A stretch of 51,899 nucleotides of DNA from an uncultured Flavobacteriaceae bacterium (GCA_937924845.1 CALDUQ010000025.1:1-51899), one strand, 5' to 3'. Shown: positions 6,721 through 15,504, numbered from the stretch's first letter. Translations and numbers: made by a program. Notes: generated by a model not told the origin, from the sequence alone.

Positions 6721-7790
6721 ATGTTATTGGCCTCAGTAATGGTTTTAATACCCGAGGCGATAAATTGCCACTGCAGGCGTAATTGAGCTTCCCAAGGCAT
6801 TGGTTTTACATTTAAAGCCTTCATTTCGGCAAGTAAATTAGCTTCGGTAAGTTTTCCTGATATTATATCACGTTTCCAATTAGCAAATTGTGAGCTCCAC
6901 TGTTTTAAATAGGGGTCTGGCCAGTTGAGTATACGCTCTTTTTTTGGGAATATAAACAAGGGCATTTCTGTCACTAAAGTTAAACAATCGCCGCCCAAGC
7001 TTCGTATAGATTCCATCGAGCTGGGGTGAAATTTATTAGCCATATTTTGGTCGTTTAATGCTAAAAAGTGTTTTCTCATGCCTTCGGAATCTGGACGTGT
7101 TGAAAAGCCTTCGGCAATCCTAAAAAAACCTTTTTCACCATTTCTATCTAAATCAAACAAATCATAACCCATTTGGTGCGTTAGTAATTTGCAATCAGCT
7201 TGTAATTGTCTCGTTTTGTCTGCCCAGTGTTGATCTATTAAAAACCATGCGCCATAACTTTTACCCATGCCATGCAATGAAGCGTGTAAATTAAAAGGTG
7301 AGTTGGCGGTTTTCCAAAAGTTGTAAACAGCTTCATTTTCGGGTCGTAAACAATCTATTTTATTTTTTATGGGGTAGCCAAACTCCATATCATCGCCTGG
7401 TAATTCGCGCAAAGCATATTTAAAGTATCGATAAAGGCTTGTTTCAGTATCTGTATAATCATACCATTTTAAGTTGTGTTGTTCGCCATCGGGATTGGTA
7501 TGCGGTATAATATACCACGAATACCTGCTTAATAAATCGTGGTTTTTTTCTAGAGTACTTAAAAACGACACTAGTTTTTTAAGCAATAAAGGGCCAATGG
7601 GTTCATCAGCATGATTGCCAGCAATTAAGCTAATGTTTAAAGTGCCGTTGCCAAATTTAAAGCCTTCGATTTTTGTTCCCTTTCGGGAGAAACCAATAGC
7701 AATGCCATGACAATTGGTGTGTGGCTGTTTTAAAATTGTATCGATGTGTTTATAGATATTCAAAGTGCTTATGTGTTTGGCATTCTTCAA
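6717..7790 (-). CDS. M14 family zinc carboxypeptidase
   Basis: A protein of 357 residues with no signal peptide, so probably cytoplasmic. Zinc-site motifs of family M14 are in order: H60-x-x-E63 in AGNHADEP, the NPDGEQHN loop near residue 99, His173 in SLHGMGKSYG, and a candidate general-base Glu275 in VTEMP. The NHADEPIG context resembles the succinylglutamate desuccinylase/aspartoacylase side of the clan as well as peptide carboxypeptidases, so the substrate may be a small acyl-amino acid or a peptide. It is convergent with the PadR operon. The flanking AATTTG-rich spacer separates it from the divergent FAD protein. Confidence 0.85.
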   Translation of the reverse strand: MKNAKHISTLNIYKHIDTILKQPHTNCHGIAIGFSRKGTKIEGFKFGNGTLNISLIAGNHADEPIGPLLLKKLVSFLSTLEKNHDLLSRYSWYIIPHTNPDGEQHNLKWYDYTDTETSLYRYFKYALRELPGDDMEFGYPIKNKIDCLRPENEAVYNFWKTANSPFNLHASLHGMGKSYGAWFLIDQHWADKTRQLQADCKLLTHQMGYDLFDLDRNGEKGFFRIAEGFSTRPDSEGMRKHFLALNDQNMANKFHPSSMESIRSLGGDCLTLVTEMPLFIFPKKERILNWPDPYLKQWSSQFANWKRDIISGKLTEANLLAEMKALNVKPMPWEAQLRLQWQFIASGIKTITEANNI

Positions 7791-7828
7791 ATTTAATTAA
7801 ACTCCATAAAAAGTCTATACTTTTTAAC

Positions 7829-7861
7829 TAAATTTGTAGTCTTTATAAGCACTTAAATTTG
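7829..7861 (+). promoter_or_regulatory. Tandem TAAATTTG elements before FAD gene
   Basis: TAAATTTG occurs at 7829-7836 and again at 7854-7861, both matching the TAnnTTTG -7 consensus and lying 57 and 32 bp before the start codon. Either or both may serve the dehydrogenase gene. Confidence 0.45.
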
Positions 7862-7892
7862 TGTTTTTTTTGACTTCAATATTTTTATTCAA

Positions 7893-9449
7893 ATGGTAAA
7901 ATCGCTGCAATTACGTATTAATCTTCATCAAGAAGCAAAATCAGATGGATTGCTAAACAAAGCAGCGTATGATTTGGGGTTAGAGCCCGCCAAGATATCG
8001 GGTATAAAAGTGTTGCGTAAATCAATAGACGCGCGTAAACCTACTATTATGTTTAATTATAAAGTTGAGGTTTATATTGATGAACCTTTGCCTAATAATT
8101 CAAATTACACTTTTAATTATCAGGATGTGTCGCAAGCCAAACCCATACATATTATTGGTTTTGGGCCAGCAGGAATGTGGGCGGCTTTGCGTTGTATTGA
8201 GCTTGGTTTTAAACCAATTGTTTTAGAGCGAGGTAAAAATGTACAAGATCGTCGTCGAGATTTAAAAGCCATTAATCAAGATCATTTTGTTAATGAAGAC
8301 TCTAATTATTGTTTTGGCGAAGGCGGTGCAGGCACTTATAGCGATGGCAAATTATACACACGTAGTTTAAAGCGTGGTGATGTGCGTCGAATTTTTGAAA
8401 ATCTAGTATTTCATGGGGCAACCGAACAAATTTTAATTGATGCTCATCCGCATATAGGTACTAATAAATTGCCTAAAGTGGTAAAAAATGTTAGAGAAAC
8501 CATTTTAAAATACGGTGGTGAAGTTCATTTTGAAACCCGAGTAACCAATTTTACTTTGGATGCTAATAAAATTAAAGCATTACAACTTAAAAACGGCAGC
8601 GAACTTGCTGTAGATAAAGTAATTTTGGCTACAGGACATTCGGCCAGAGATATTTTTTATTTATTACATGATAAAAATGTGGGCTTAAAGGCCAAATCAT
8701 TTGCTATGGGTGTTCGTGTTGAGCATCCGCAGCAGGTTATTGATGGCATACAATACCACTGTAAAGGTGAACCTAGGCATGAGTTATTGCCTGCCGCCGC
8801 TTACAGTTTGGTGCAACAAGTAAATGGTCGGGGAGTGTATTCATTTTGTATGTGTCCTGGCGGCTTTATTGTGCCAGCAGCAACTGCAAATGGCGAAGTT
8901 GTGGTTAACGGCATGTCGCCATCAAAACGGAATAATACATTTGCAAACTCAGGCATTGTTACCGAAATTAATGTTGAAAGAGATTTAAAAAGTTATGAAA
9001 AATTTGGAGCTTTAAAGGCGTTAGAATATCAAAAAAATTTAGAACGTTTGGCGTTTACCGCAGGCGGAAGAAATCAAACCGCACCAGCCCAAACATTAAC
9101 CGATTTTGTTGAAGGTAAACTATCTAGCAGTTTAAACCCAACCTCATATCAGCCAGGCTTAAAATCGGCGCCGTTACATTCATTATTCCCAAAACTTATT
9201 GGCTCATCATTACGAAAAGGTTTTAAAGCCTTTGGTCAAAAAATGAATGGCTATTATACTAAAGAAGCAAATATTATTGGTGTAGAATCTAGAACATCAT
9301 CGCCAGTAAATATTCCTCGAACAGAACGTTTGTCCCATCCCGAAATCAGCAACTTGTTTCCTTGTGGTGAGGGCGGAGGTTATGCCGGTGGTATTATTTC
9401 GGCAGCAATGGATGGCGAGCGGTGTGCCGAGGCAGCTACAGGTTTTTAA
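7893..9449 (+). CDS. FAD-dependent dehydrogenase (COG2509-like)
   Basis: A protein of 518 residues. An N-terminal ~85-residue domain precedes the dinucleotide-binding fold HIIGFGPAGMWAALRCIELG (about residue 86 on), followed by PIVLERG, the GEGGAGTYSDGKL loop and a C-terminal FAD-binding segment FPCGEGGGYAGGIISAAMDG. This layout is that of the uncharacterised FAD-dependent dehydrogenases grouped as COG2509, typically ~520 residues and cytoplasmic. Proteins of this group are also auto-named NAD(P)/FAD-dependent oxidoreductase. The substrate is unknown. It is monocistronic: the next gene is convergent 21 bp downstream. Confidence 0.92.
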   Translation: MVKSLQLRINLHQEAKSDGLLNKAAYDLGLEPAKISGIKVLRKSIDARKPTIMFNYKVEVYIDEPLPNNSNYTFNYQDVSQAKPIHIIGFGPAGMWAALRCIELGFKPIVLERGKNVQDRRRDLKAINQDHFVNEDSNYCFGEGGAGTYSDGKLYTRSLKRGDVRRIFENLVFHGATEQILIDAHPHIGTNKLPKVVKNVRETILKYGGEVHFETRVTNFTLDANKIKALQLKNGSELAVDKVILATGHSARDIFYLLHDKNVGLKAKSFAMGVRVEHPQQVIDGIQYHCKGEPRHELLPAAAYSLVQQVNGRGVYSFCMCPGGFIVPAATANGEVVVNGMSPSKRNNTFANSGIVTEINVERDLKSYEKFGALKALEYQKNLERLAFTAGGRNQTAPAQTLTDFVEGKLSSSLNPTSYQPGLKSAPLHSLFPKLIGSSLRKGFKAFGQKMNGYYTKEANIIGVESRTSSPVNIPRTERLSHPEISNLFPCGEGGGYAGGIISAAMDGERCAEAATGF

Positions 9450-9470
9450 TGTCTTTGTAGGTAAATGGAA

Positions 9471-10346
9471 TTAAAATAGGTTTTGGTTTTGTGTAGTAAT
9501 ACTAATTGATTTTCCGTTTTTAAACTTTTCAATAGTCGTGCAATCTTCAATTTTATTATACGTAAGTATAGCGCTAATTTTGGTTTTATAATATTTAATA
9601 CGCGTGTTGGTGGTTTTTTCAAACGTATCATAGCTTTGTTTTTCACCAACATAATTGTAGTTAGTACGGTTTTTTAAATTTCCATTTTGATAGGTTTCTT
9701 TATTAATAATAACGTTTTGGTTTTTAAAATTAATAGTGTTTTCTTTCCACACGCCATCACGTTTTCCGTTAGTATAATTGCCTTCCCAATAATGGTTTAA
9801 ACTAGTATTGCTATAGTATTTCCAAACACCAATAGGCTGCATGTTTTTTAAGCGCCCTTTAGCTATAAGCGTTTTGTTTTGGTAAAAGGTGTTATGAGTA
9901 TTGTTAGCGGTTTTTATAATGGTATTTATATAAGATAAATAAGGGTCTTTTTGTGTAGTTGGCTTACTTAACATGCAATATTTATGATTTGTGGATGCGC
10001 TAAGTTGTAAAACTTCCTTTCCGTTAATTGTTGAATTTGAGCTAAAAACAATCCATTTTTGACCTTTAAATATGGTGCTGATATGATGAAAAACAGCATT
10101 ATGTTCCTTGTCCTTAGCTACACTATAAAAAATGAATTTTGAAGAAGCTTGTCCTTTGTAAATTTTAGATAATAAAAACGTTAGGTGTGTTTTGTTTTCG
10201 TCATACTTAATATCCGATAATATTGCAGTTGCAACAATATCTGAGTTATTTATATCTAATATATCAATTTTTGGTTTTGCAATACATTCGCAAGCAAAAC
10301 TATATTGCAGTAGGAGTAAGCTAATAATACTTAAAAAGCATTTCAT
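9471..10346 (-). CDS. Secreted TIMP-like / MORN-variant repeat protein
   Basis: A protein of 291 residues. After a signal peptide of ~18 residues the predicted mature protein begins CECIAKP, then NNSDIVATAILSDIKYD ... LSKIYKGQ. A C-x-C N-terminus followed by a D-I-V-x-A strand is the pattern of the netrin/TIMP-like (NTR) fold. Residues ~160-235 hold MORN-variant repeats (GRLKNMQPIGVWKYY, WEGNYTNGKRDGVWKE, TYQNGNLKNRTNY) like those of YwqK-type proteins. The cysteine could alternatively be a lipidation site, though the preceding residues (YSFA) are a poor lipobox. Role unknown; likely an exported surface or periplasmic protein. Confidence 0.75.
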   Translation of the reverse strand: MKCFLSIISLLLLQYSFACECIAKPKIDILDINNSDIVATAILSDIKYDENKTHLTFLLSKIYKGQASSKFIFYSVAKDKEHNAVFHHISTIFKGQKWIVFSSNSTINGKEVLQLSASTNHKYCMLSKPTTQKDPYLSYINTIIKTANNTHNTFYQNKTLIAKGRLKNMQPIGVWKYYSNTSLNHYWEGNYTNGKRDGVWKENTINFKNQNVIINKETYQNGNLKNRTNYNYVGEKQSYDTFEKTTNTRIKYYKTKISAILTYNKIEDCTTIEKFKNGKSISITTQNQNLF

Positions 10347-10491
10347 TTAGTGATAATGTTTGATTTTGGTTGAAATAAAAAATAGTGTTTTCGTTTAGAA
10401 ATTTAACGAAAACAAATTTATAATGTTGTAGTTACAGCCTAAATTATCACTTATTTTTGTTGTGTACAACAAACTAAGGGATGTAAAAAAA

Positions 10492-11082
10492 TTAATTAGC
10501 AAATTTATTTAACCTTGCTACATATTTGCCAATTACATCAAACTCTAAGTTTACCTTTGTGCCTACTTTAAAGTCTTTAAATCCTGTATGTTCGTATGTG
10601 TAAGGAATAATTGCTACGCTAAAACTGTTTTTGCCTGAATTTAATACCGTAAGGCTAACGCCATTAATGGTTATCGAGCCTTTTTCGATAGTAATATTGC
10701 CAAGATTTTGGTCGTATGTAAAGGTAAATATCCAACTGCCGTTTTCATTTTCAATAGTAGTGCAAGTGCCTATTTGGTCAACATGGCCTTGTACAATATG
10801 GCCGTCAAGGCGGTCACCAAGTTTCATAGCACGCTCAAGGTTTATAATATCATTAACTTTTAATTGGCTAAGATTAGTTTTGTCAAGTGTTTCTTTTATT
10901 GCAGTAACAACATATTGATTGTTGTTGATTTCAACTACAGTTAAGCAAACCCCATTGTGTGCTACACTTTGGTCTATTTTTAGCTGAGGTGTAAGCGTGC
11001 TTTTAACAGTAATATTTAGGTTGGTTAAATCTGTTTTTAGTGCAGTAATTGTTCCTAAATTTTCAATAATTCCTGTAAACAT
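10492..11082 (-). CDS. ribE: Riboflavin synthase, alpha subunit
   Basis: A protein of 196 residues, starting MFTGIIENLGTI, the invariant N-terminus of the enzyme. It has two lumazine-binding repeats: residues ~1-90 (HNGVCLTVVEI ... LERAMKLGDRLDGHIVQGHVD) and ~91-190 (ITINGVSLTVLN ... VIPYTYEHTG ... NLEFDVIGKYV). It dismutates two 6,7-dimethyl-8-ribityllumazine molecules to riboflavin and the pyrimidinedione, the last step of riboflavin synthesis in the cytoplasm. It is divergent from pdxA with 63 bp between start codons. No FMN riboswitch is visible upstream. Confidence 0.97.
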   Translation of the reverse strand: MFTGIIENLGTITALKTDLTNLNITVKSTLTPQLKIDQSVAHNGVCLTVVEINNNQYVVTAIKETLDKTNLSQLKVNDIINLERAMKLGDRLDGHIVQGHVDQIGTCTTIENENGSWIFTFTYDQNLGNITIEKGSITINGVSLTVLNSGKNSFSVAIIPYTYEHTGFKDFKVGTKVNLEFDVIGKYVARLNKFAN

Positions 11083-11116
11083 AGTATTTGGGTTTATTTC
11101 GTTATTTTCGCTTATT

Positions 11117-11124
11117 CAAATTTA
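11117..11124 (-). promoter_or_regulatory. ribE -7 element
   Basis: On the minus strand the sequence reads TAAATTTG, matching TAnnTTTG, 35 bp before the ribE ATG in the divergent ribE/pdxA spacer. Confidence 0.45.
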
Positions 11125-11145
11125 CAAACAAAAGCAGTATTTTTA

Positions 11146-12186
11146 ATGAGTCAAGGTGAAAAAATAAAAGTAGGGATTTCGGTAGGTGATTTAAATGGTA
11201 TTGGTAGCGAGATAATTATTAGAACATTTGAAGATAATCGAATGTTAGATTTTTGCACACCAATACTTTTTTGTTCTATAAAAACAATGTCTTTTTTTAA
11301 GAAATATTATAAAAGTAGTATTGTTTTTCATAGTATTAATGACTTAAAACAAGTAGTACATAATAAAGTTAATGTTTTTAATGTATGGCAAGAGCCTGTT
11401 AAAATTAATTTTGGTAAAGAAGATGTTAAAATTGGGGAGTATGCTATAAAATCACTTACAGCAGCAACCAAAGCTTTAAAAGCAGATGAGATTGATGTAT
11501 TGCTTACAGCACCAATTAATAAGCATAACATACAATCGGACGCATTTAAATTTCCTGGGCATACCGATTATTTAAACCAAGAGTTACAAGGTGATAGCTT
11601 AATGTTTATGGTGACCGAAAATTTAAAAGTAGGTTTGTTAACCGATCATGTTCCGGTAAAGGACGTCTCACAACATATTACAAAAACGCTAATTGATACT
11701 AAAATTAACACCATAAACTCAACTTTAATTACCGATTTTGGTATTAGACGACCAAAAATAGCGGTGTTAGGTATTAATCCTCATACTGGCGATAATGGTG
11801 TTATTGGTACAGAGGATGACGATGTTTTACGACCAGCACTTAAAACTATGCAGGACAATGGCGTATTGGTTTATGGTCCATATGCTGCCGATAGTTTTTT
11901 TGGATCTAATGCTTACAAAAATTTTGATGCAGTTATAGCGGCATACCACGACCAAGGCTTAATACCTTTTAAAACGTTATCTTTTGGTCAAGGTGTTAAT
12001 TTTACAGCAGGGTTAAATAAAGTTCGTGTATCGCCCGATCATGGCACGGCATACGAAATAGCTGGTAAGGGAAAAGCTGATATTTCATCTTTTAAAGAAG
12101 CCTTATTTACGGGGATTAAAATTTTTAAAACTCGTACTGAAAATATAGCACTTTCAGCCAATGAGCTAAAAAGTAGTGGTAAGTAG
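11146..12186 (+). CDS. pdxA: 4-hydroxythreonine-4-phosphate dehydrogenase
   Basis: A protein of 346 residues. It oxidises 4-phosphohydroxy-L-threonine in the DXP-dependent pyridoxal phosphate pathway, using NAD and a divalent metal. Diagnostic stretches: ISVGDLNGIGSEIIIR at the N-terminus, APINKHNI, FPGHTDYL (metal-ligand His), INPHTGDNG, AAYHDQGLIPFK and SPDHGTAYEIAGKG near the C-terminus. Length and order fit the family. It is divergent from ribE; in other Bacteroidetes it often precedes DUF177 and rpmF, but here a BlaI operon follows. Confidence 0.97.
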   Translation: MSQGEKIKVGISVGDLNGIGSEIIIRTFEDNRMLDFCTPILFCSIKTMSFFKKYYKSSIVFHSINDLKQVVHNKVNVFNVWQEPVKINFGKEDVKIGEYAIKSLTAATKALKADEIDVLLTAPINKHNIQSDAFKFPGHTDYLNQELQGDSLMFMVTENLKVGLLTDHVPVKDVSQHITKTLIDTKINTINSTLITDFGIRRPKIAVLGINPHTGDNGVIGTEDDDVLRPALKTMQDNGVLVYGPYAADSFFGSNAYKNFDAVIAAYHDQGLIPFKTLSFGQGVNFTAGLNKVRVSPDHGTAYEIAGKGKADISSFKEALFTGIKIFKTRTENIALSANELKSSGK

Positions 12187-12233
12187 TATTTAAATCCCTG
12201 TAACAAAAATAATTCAAGAAACCCATTCTATTT

Positions 12234-12277
12234 TATAACTAAAAATTTAGTTTAAACTAATTTTTTAGTTATATTTG
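12234..12277 (+). promoter_or_regulatory. BlaI promoter and 40-bp dyad operator
   Basis: Bases 12234-12273 are a 40-bp dyad centred at 12253.5. The inner 14 bp TTAGTTTAAACTAA (12247-12260) and the outer 12-bp arms (TATAACTAAAAA and its complement) pair exactly, with only the 12246/12261 pair broken. The TATATTTG -7 element (12270-12277) overlaps the right arm, so bound repressor would block RNA polymerase. BlaI/MecI dimers bind paired dyads of this kind; autoregulation is inferred. Confidence 0.8.
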
Positions 12278-12298
12278 TAATATATCTAAAATATTACA

Positions 12299-12658
12299 AT
12301 GAAAATACTTACCAAAGCCGAAGAGGATATTATGCAAGTTTTATGGGTGCTAAAAAAGGCTAATGTAAAGGCTATAATAGCCGAGTTTCCTGAGCCTAAA
12401 CCAGCCTATAATACCGTTTCTACAATTGTAAGAATTCTTGAAAATAAAGGTATTGTGAGTTATGAAAAGCAAGGTAAAGGTCATGTGTATTTTCCTATTC
12501 TTCAAAAAGAAGATTATAGTAAGCAGTCTATAAATAAATTGGTTGACAACTATTTTCAAGGCTCATTTAAGCACTTAGTTTCGTTCTTTATGAAAGAAAA
12601 TAACATAGACTTAAAGGACATGGAGTCTGTATTAAAAAACATTAATAAAAACGATTAA
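12299..12658 (+). CDS. BlaI/MecI/CopY family repressor
   Basis: A protein of 119 residues. The N-terminal winged helix is typical: LTKAEEDIMQVLWVLKKANVKAIIAEF, then PAYNTVSTIVRILENKGIVSYEKQGKGHVYFPIL. The C-terminal ~40 residues (VDNYFQGSFKHLVSFFMKENNIDL) are the dimerisation helices. In the classical system the repressor is inactivated by proteolysis triggered by the membrane sensor BlaR1, encoded 2 bp downstream here. No beta-lactamase gene is nearby, so the regulated target is likely the operon itself or distant genes. Confidence 0.95.
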   Translation: MKILTKAEEDIMQVLWVLKKANVKAIIAEFPEPKPAYNTVSTIVRILENKGIVSYEKQGKGHVYFPILQKEDYSKQSINKLVDNYFQGSFKHLVSFFMKENNIDLKDMESVLKNINKND

Positions 12659-12660
12659 AT

Positions 12661-14085
12661 ATGTGGCATTATATCCTTCAAACGTTAGTGTGTCAAGTAC
12701 TGTTTTTAGTAATTTATGATTTGTTTTTAAAATCACACACCTTTTTTAATTGGAATAGGGCTTATTTGTTAATTACCGTTATACTATCTGTTGTTTTGCC
12801 ATTAATACAAGTAGAGGCTTTTAAAAACGTGGTCCCTAATTCAATTATTAACGAAATGCCAGTTGTTTTTATAGGAAGTAATAGCGAGTTAGGCATGCCT
12901 TCGGAAAATGTGCTTGAAAGCACTGTGTTTAATTGGCAATATGTAATTTATGGAGGTAGTGTTTTGGCAACATTAGTATTGGTGTTAAAAATAAGTAAGC
13001 TGATAAGACTAGCAAGTAAAAACCCAAAACGTTGGAAAAACGAAGTGCTTATTGTTAGTTTATTAAATAGTAATGCGGCATTTTCATTTTTTCATTATGT
13101 GTTTTTGGGCGAACAAATACCTGTAAACGAAAAAGAAAATATTTTAAAGCATGAGCTAATACATGTGCAGCAAAAACATAGTTTAGATTTAATGCTACTC
13201 GAAGTGTTTAAAATTACATTCTGGTTTAATCCGCTGGTGTATATGTATCAATCGCGATTACGAGTTTTACATGAGTATATAGCCGATGCTCAAGTGGTTA
13301 AGCAAACCTCAAAAACTGAATATTATCAAAATTTATTATCAACCGTATTTGGCATCTCATCAGTGTCATTTACAAATTCATTTTTCAATAAATCATTAAT
13401 CAAAAAACGAATCGTTATGTTAAGTAAAACAAAATCAAATCAATTATCAAAAATTAAGTATGCCTTAGTATTGCCAATTATGTTTGGACTTTTAGTGTAT
13501 ACATCGTGCGAAAAAGATGTTGTTGTGGAGGAAGTAAGCACTGAAGCTTCGATAACCCAGAAAATTGAAGAGTTACAAGCTTTAATTAATTCTAATAAAG
13601 GAGTTGTTTCTAAAGAAGACTCTAAAAAACTTATGCGATTATCTTTAGATGCAGTCAATCCAAATATTAATAAGAAATTAAAAGAAATAAAAGAATCTAA
13701 AGTTTTAGAATATGAAAATTTAACCGAAGACTCAGAAGTCCCTTTCGCCGTAATTGACGATGTTCCTGTTTACCCCGGTTGTGAAAATAGTGCCAACAAA
13801 AAGCAATGCATGAGCGATGCCATAGCAAAACATATTGCTAATAATTTTAATACAGAGATTGCTAATAACGAAGGTTTAAAGGGGAGGCAACGTATTAATA
13901 CAATTTTTAAAATTGATACCAATGGTATGATTACAGGTATACGCTCTAGAGCACCACACCCTGCGTTAGAAACAGAAGCAGAACGTGTAATAAATACCTT
14001 ACCAAAAATGCAACCAGGTAAACATAAAGGCGTAGCCGTTACCGTACCATATTCGTTACCAATTATATTTCAAATTAAAGAATAA
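12661..14085 (+). CDS. BlaR1-type M56 peptidase with TonB C-terminal domain
   Basis: A protein of 474 residues. Membrane segments lie at ~4-22, ~34-50 and ~94-111, followed by the M56 metalloprotease motif H164-E-L-I-H168 in KHELIHVQQKHSLDLMLLEV, with FWFNPLVYMYQ and HEYIADAQV downstream. A further membrane segment occurs at ~263-281. In place of a penicillin-binding sensor domain, the periplasmic C-terminus (~370-474) is a TonB C-terminal-like domain (VPVYPGCENSANKKQC ... LPKMQPGKHKGVAVTVPYSLPI). It probably cleaves or triggers cleavage of the upstream BlaI in response to an envelope signal. It is translationally coupled to BlaI and to the TPR gene 2 bp downstream. Confidence 0.93.
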   Translation: MWHYILQTLVCQVLFLVIYDLFLKSHTFFNWNRAYLLITVILSVVLPLIQVEAFKNVVPNSIINEMPVVFIGSNSELGMPSENVLESTVFNWQYVIYGGSVLATLVLVLKISKLIRLASKNPKRWKNEVLIVSLLNSNAAFSFFHYVFLGEQIPVNEKENILKHELIHVQQKHSLDLMLLEVFKITFWFNPLVYMYQSRLRVLHEYIADAQVVKQTSKTEYYQNLLSTVFGISSVSFTNSFFNKSLIKKRIVMLSKTKSNQLSKIKYALVLPIMFGLLVYTSCEKDVVVEEVSTEASITQKIEELQALINSNKGVVSKEDSKKLMRLSLDAVNPNINKKLKEIKESKVLEYENLTEDSEVPFAVIDDVPVYPGCENSANKKQCMSDAIAKHIANNFNTEIANNEGLKGRQRINTIFKIDTNGMITGIRSRAPHPALETEAERVINTLPKMQPGKHKGVAVTVPYSLPIIFQIKE

Positions 14086-14087
14086 AC

Positions 14088-15251
14088 GTGAATAAATACA
14101 TTTTAATTTTATTACTAAGTATTTGCATTAAAGCCGAGGCACAATTCTCGGCTTTAACCAATGCAGAACATTTGTTTGCAACGGGTAACTACTCTAAAGC
14201 CATTGAGGCTTATAAAAAACAACCAAATCAAAGCGCTGTATTTAGTAAAATTGCTAAAGCTTATATTGCCATAGGAAATTATGACGAAGCATTGGTATTT
14301 TATCAAAAAAGTATCGAAGCTAATCCTAATAATTTATTGTATAAACTAGAGTATGGTAAATTGTTATTTAAAGTAAAAAAATATGAAGACGCTTCGCTTG
14401 TTTTTGATAATTTAATCAAAACTGACTCTGTAAATCCAAATTATTATTACCATAAAGGGTTGTGTTATGCAGCCACAAAAGATACTTTAGATAATGCTCA
14501 AAAAATGTTTAAAAAAGCGTTTGCTTTAGATAATAAACATCAAAAAGTTATTGCTAAACTAGCACGTTGGCACTTGGTAAAACGACAACATTCTACAGTA
14601 GATTATTATACCAACTTGGGCTTAAAAAATTATGCTAATAATAAAACGCTAATTAGTATAAAAGCACAAAATTATTATTGGAAAGAAGAATATGAAAATG
14701 CAGCAAAATGGTTTGAAAAACTCATTGCTCTAAACGAAAATAAACAATCGTATTACGAAAAATTAAGCTTTTGTTACGCTCAAATTTATGAAAATAAAAA
14801 AGCGATTGAATATGGTTTAAAGGCATTAAAAATGCAGCCCAACAATACTACAAATTTAATTATTCAATCTCAATTATATTTAAAAGAAGCTTCATATTTT
14901 AATAGGAAAGAAGATTATGATAATGCTGAAAAATATATAACGTTGGCATTAAATTTTTTAGACCAACCCTTACATGCCGAGTATTTACAGTTAGCCTCAA
15001 TTTATGGCCAAAAAAAGCAATATGATAAAGCTATAAACTATACAAAAATAGCTATTGATGAAGATCCAACTAATGATTATATACACTATAGGTTACTGCT
15101 TTTAAAAAGCCGATATTATAAAGATGACACAGCTAAACTTAAAGTTTACGAGGGTTTTGTAGAAAAATTTCCAAACTCTCAATATGTTGAACTAGTTAAT
15201 TTTTATAGAAAAAAAATAAAAGAATCTAACTTTTTAAAAACATCTAATTAA
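14088..15251 (+). CDS. Exported TPR repeat protein
   Basis: A protein of 387 residues starting with GTG 2 bp after the BlaR1 stop; the next residues form a Sec signal peptide (NKYILILLLSICIKAEA-Q), which supports this start. From ~25 to ~370 it consists of tetratricopeptide repeats, for example GNYDEALVFYQKSIEANPNN, KYEDASLVFDNLIKTD, ENAAKWFEKLIALNEN and KQYDKAINYTKIAIDEDP. It is a predicted periplasmic scaffold and the third gene of the BlaI-BlaR1 operon. TPR proteins recur beside BlaI/BlaR1 pairs in Flavobacteriia, suggesting a role in sensing or an output in the envelope. The binding partner is unknown. Confidence 0.88.
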   Translation: MNKYILILLLSICIKAEAQFSALTNAEHLFATGNYSKAIEAYKKQPNQSAVFSKIAKAYIAIGNYDEALVFYQKSIEANPNNLLYKLEYGKLLFKVKKYEDASLVFDNLIKTDSVNPNYYYHKGLCYAATKDTLDNAQKMFKKAFALDNKHQKVIAKLARWHLVKRQHSTVDYYTNLGLKNYANNKTLISIKAQNYYWKEEYENAAKWFEKLIALNENKQSYYEKLSFCYAQIYENKKAIEYGLKALKMQPNNTTNLIIQSQLYLKEASYFNRKEDYDNAEKYITLALNFLDQPLHAEYLQLASIYGQKKQYDKAINYTKIAIDEDPTNDYIHYRLLLLKSRYYKDDTAKLKVYEGFVEKFPNSQYVELVNFYRKKIKESNFLKTSN

Positions 15252-15323
15252 CTATAATGCTAAAAATTTGTGTTTTGTAAGCGTGAATAATGTGTTAATA
15301 GTGTAGTAGTTAATGTGTTTGGT

Positions 15324-15342
15324 GTTCTTGCGTAAGCAGGTA
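15324..15342. repeat. Degenerate REP-like palindrome, copy 3
   Basis: GTTCTTGC-GTAA-GCAGGTA followed by CTAAAAAC: the REP core with two stem mismatches but the same GTAA loop and trailing CTAAAA. Confidence 0.6.
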
Positions 15343-15361
15343 CTAAAAACAAAACGATACA

Positions 15362-15427
15362 GTTGCGCTTTACCAGCTAACCACTAATAAACTTGTGGTT
15401 ATATTGTAAAGCGCAACAACTTTTTTA
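15362..15427 (+). terminator. Long two-segment hairpin with T-run
   Basis: GTTGCGCTTTAC (15362-15373) pairs with GTAAAGCGCAAC (15406-15417). After a 4-nt internal loop each side, TAACCAC (15378-15384) pairs with GTGGTTA (15395-15401) around a 10-nt loop. AACTTTTTT follows. It probably terminates the BlaI-BlaR1-TPR operon 110 bp downstream of its last stop, but the interrupted stem is long for a plain terminator. Confidence 0.75.
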
Positions 15428-15504
15428 TTATGTAAATGCATATTTTAACAAGTTTGGGCTTGCTAATAGGGATAATTAAATTAATTTAACGTTTTATTAT
15501 TACT

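Noticed and set aside
9446-9652. Minus-strand 68-residue frame
   Set aside because: Lies wholly inside the secreted TIMP/MORN-type gene in another frame and has no recognisable features.
10456-10473. TTTGTTG-TGTA-CAACAAA hairpin as a terminator or FMN riboswitch near ribE
   Set aside because: Stem is only 7 bp with no T-run after it in the direction of ribE, and no riboswitch consensus is visible.
12661-14085. Beta-lactam resistance cluster
   Set aside because: Although BlaI and BlaR1 are present, the sensor is a TonB-type domain and there is no beta-lactamase or PBP2a-type gene nearby.
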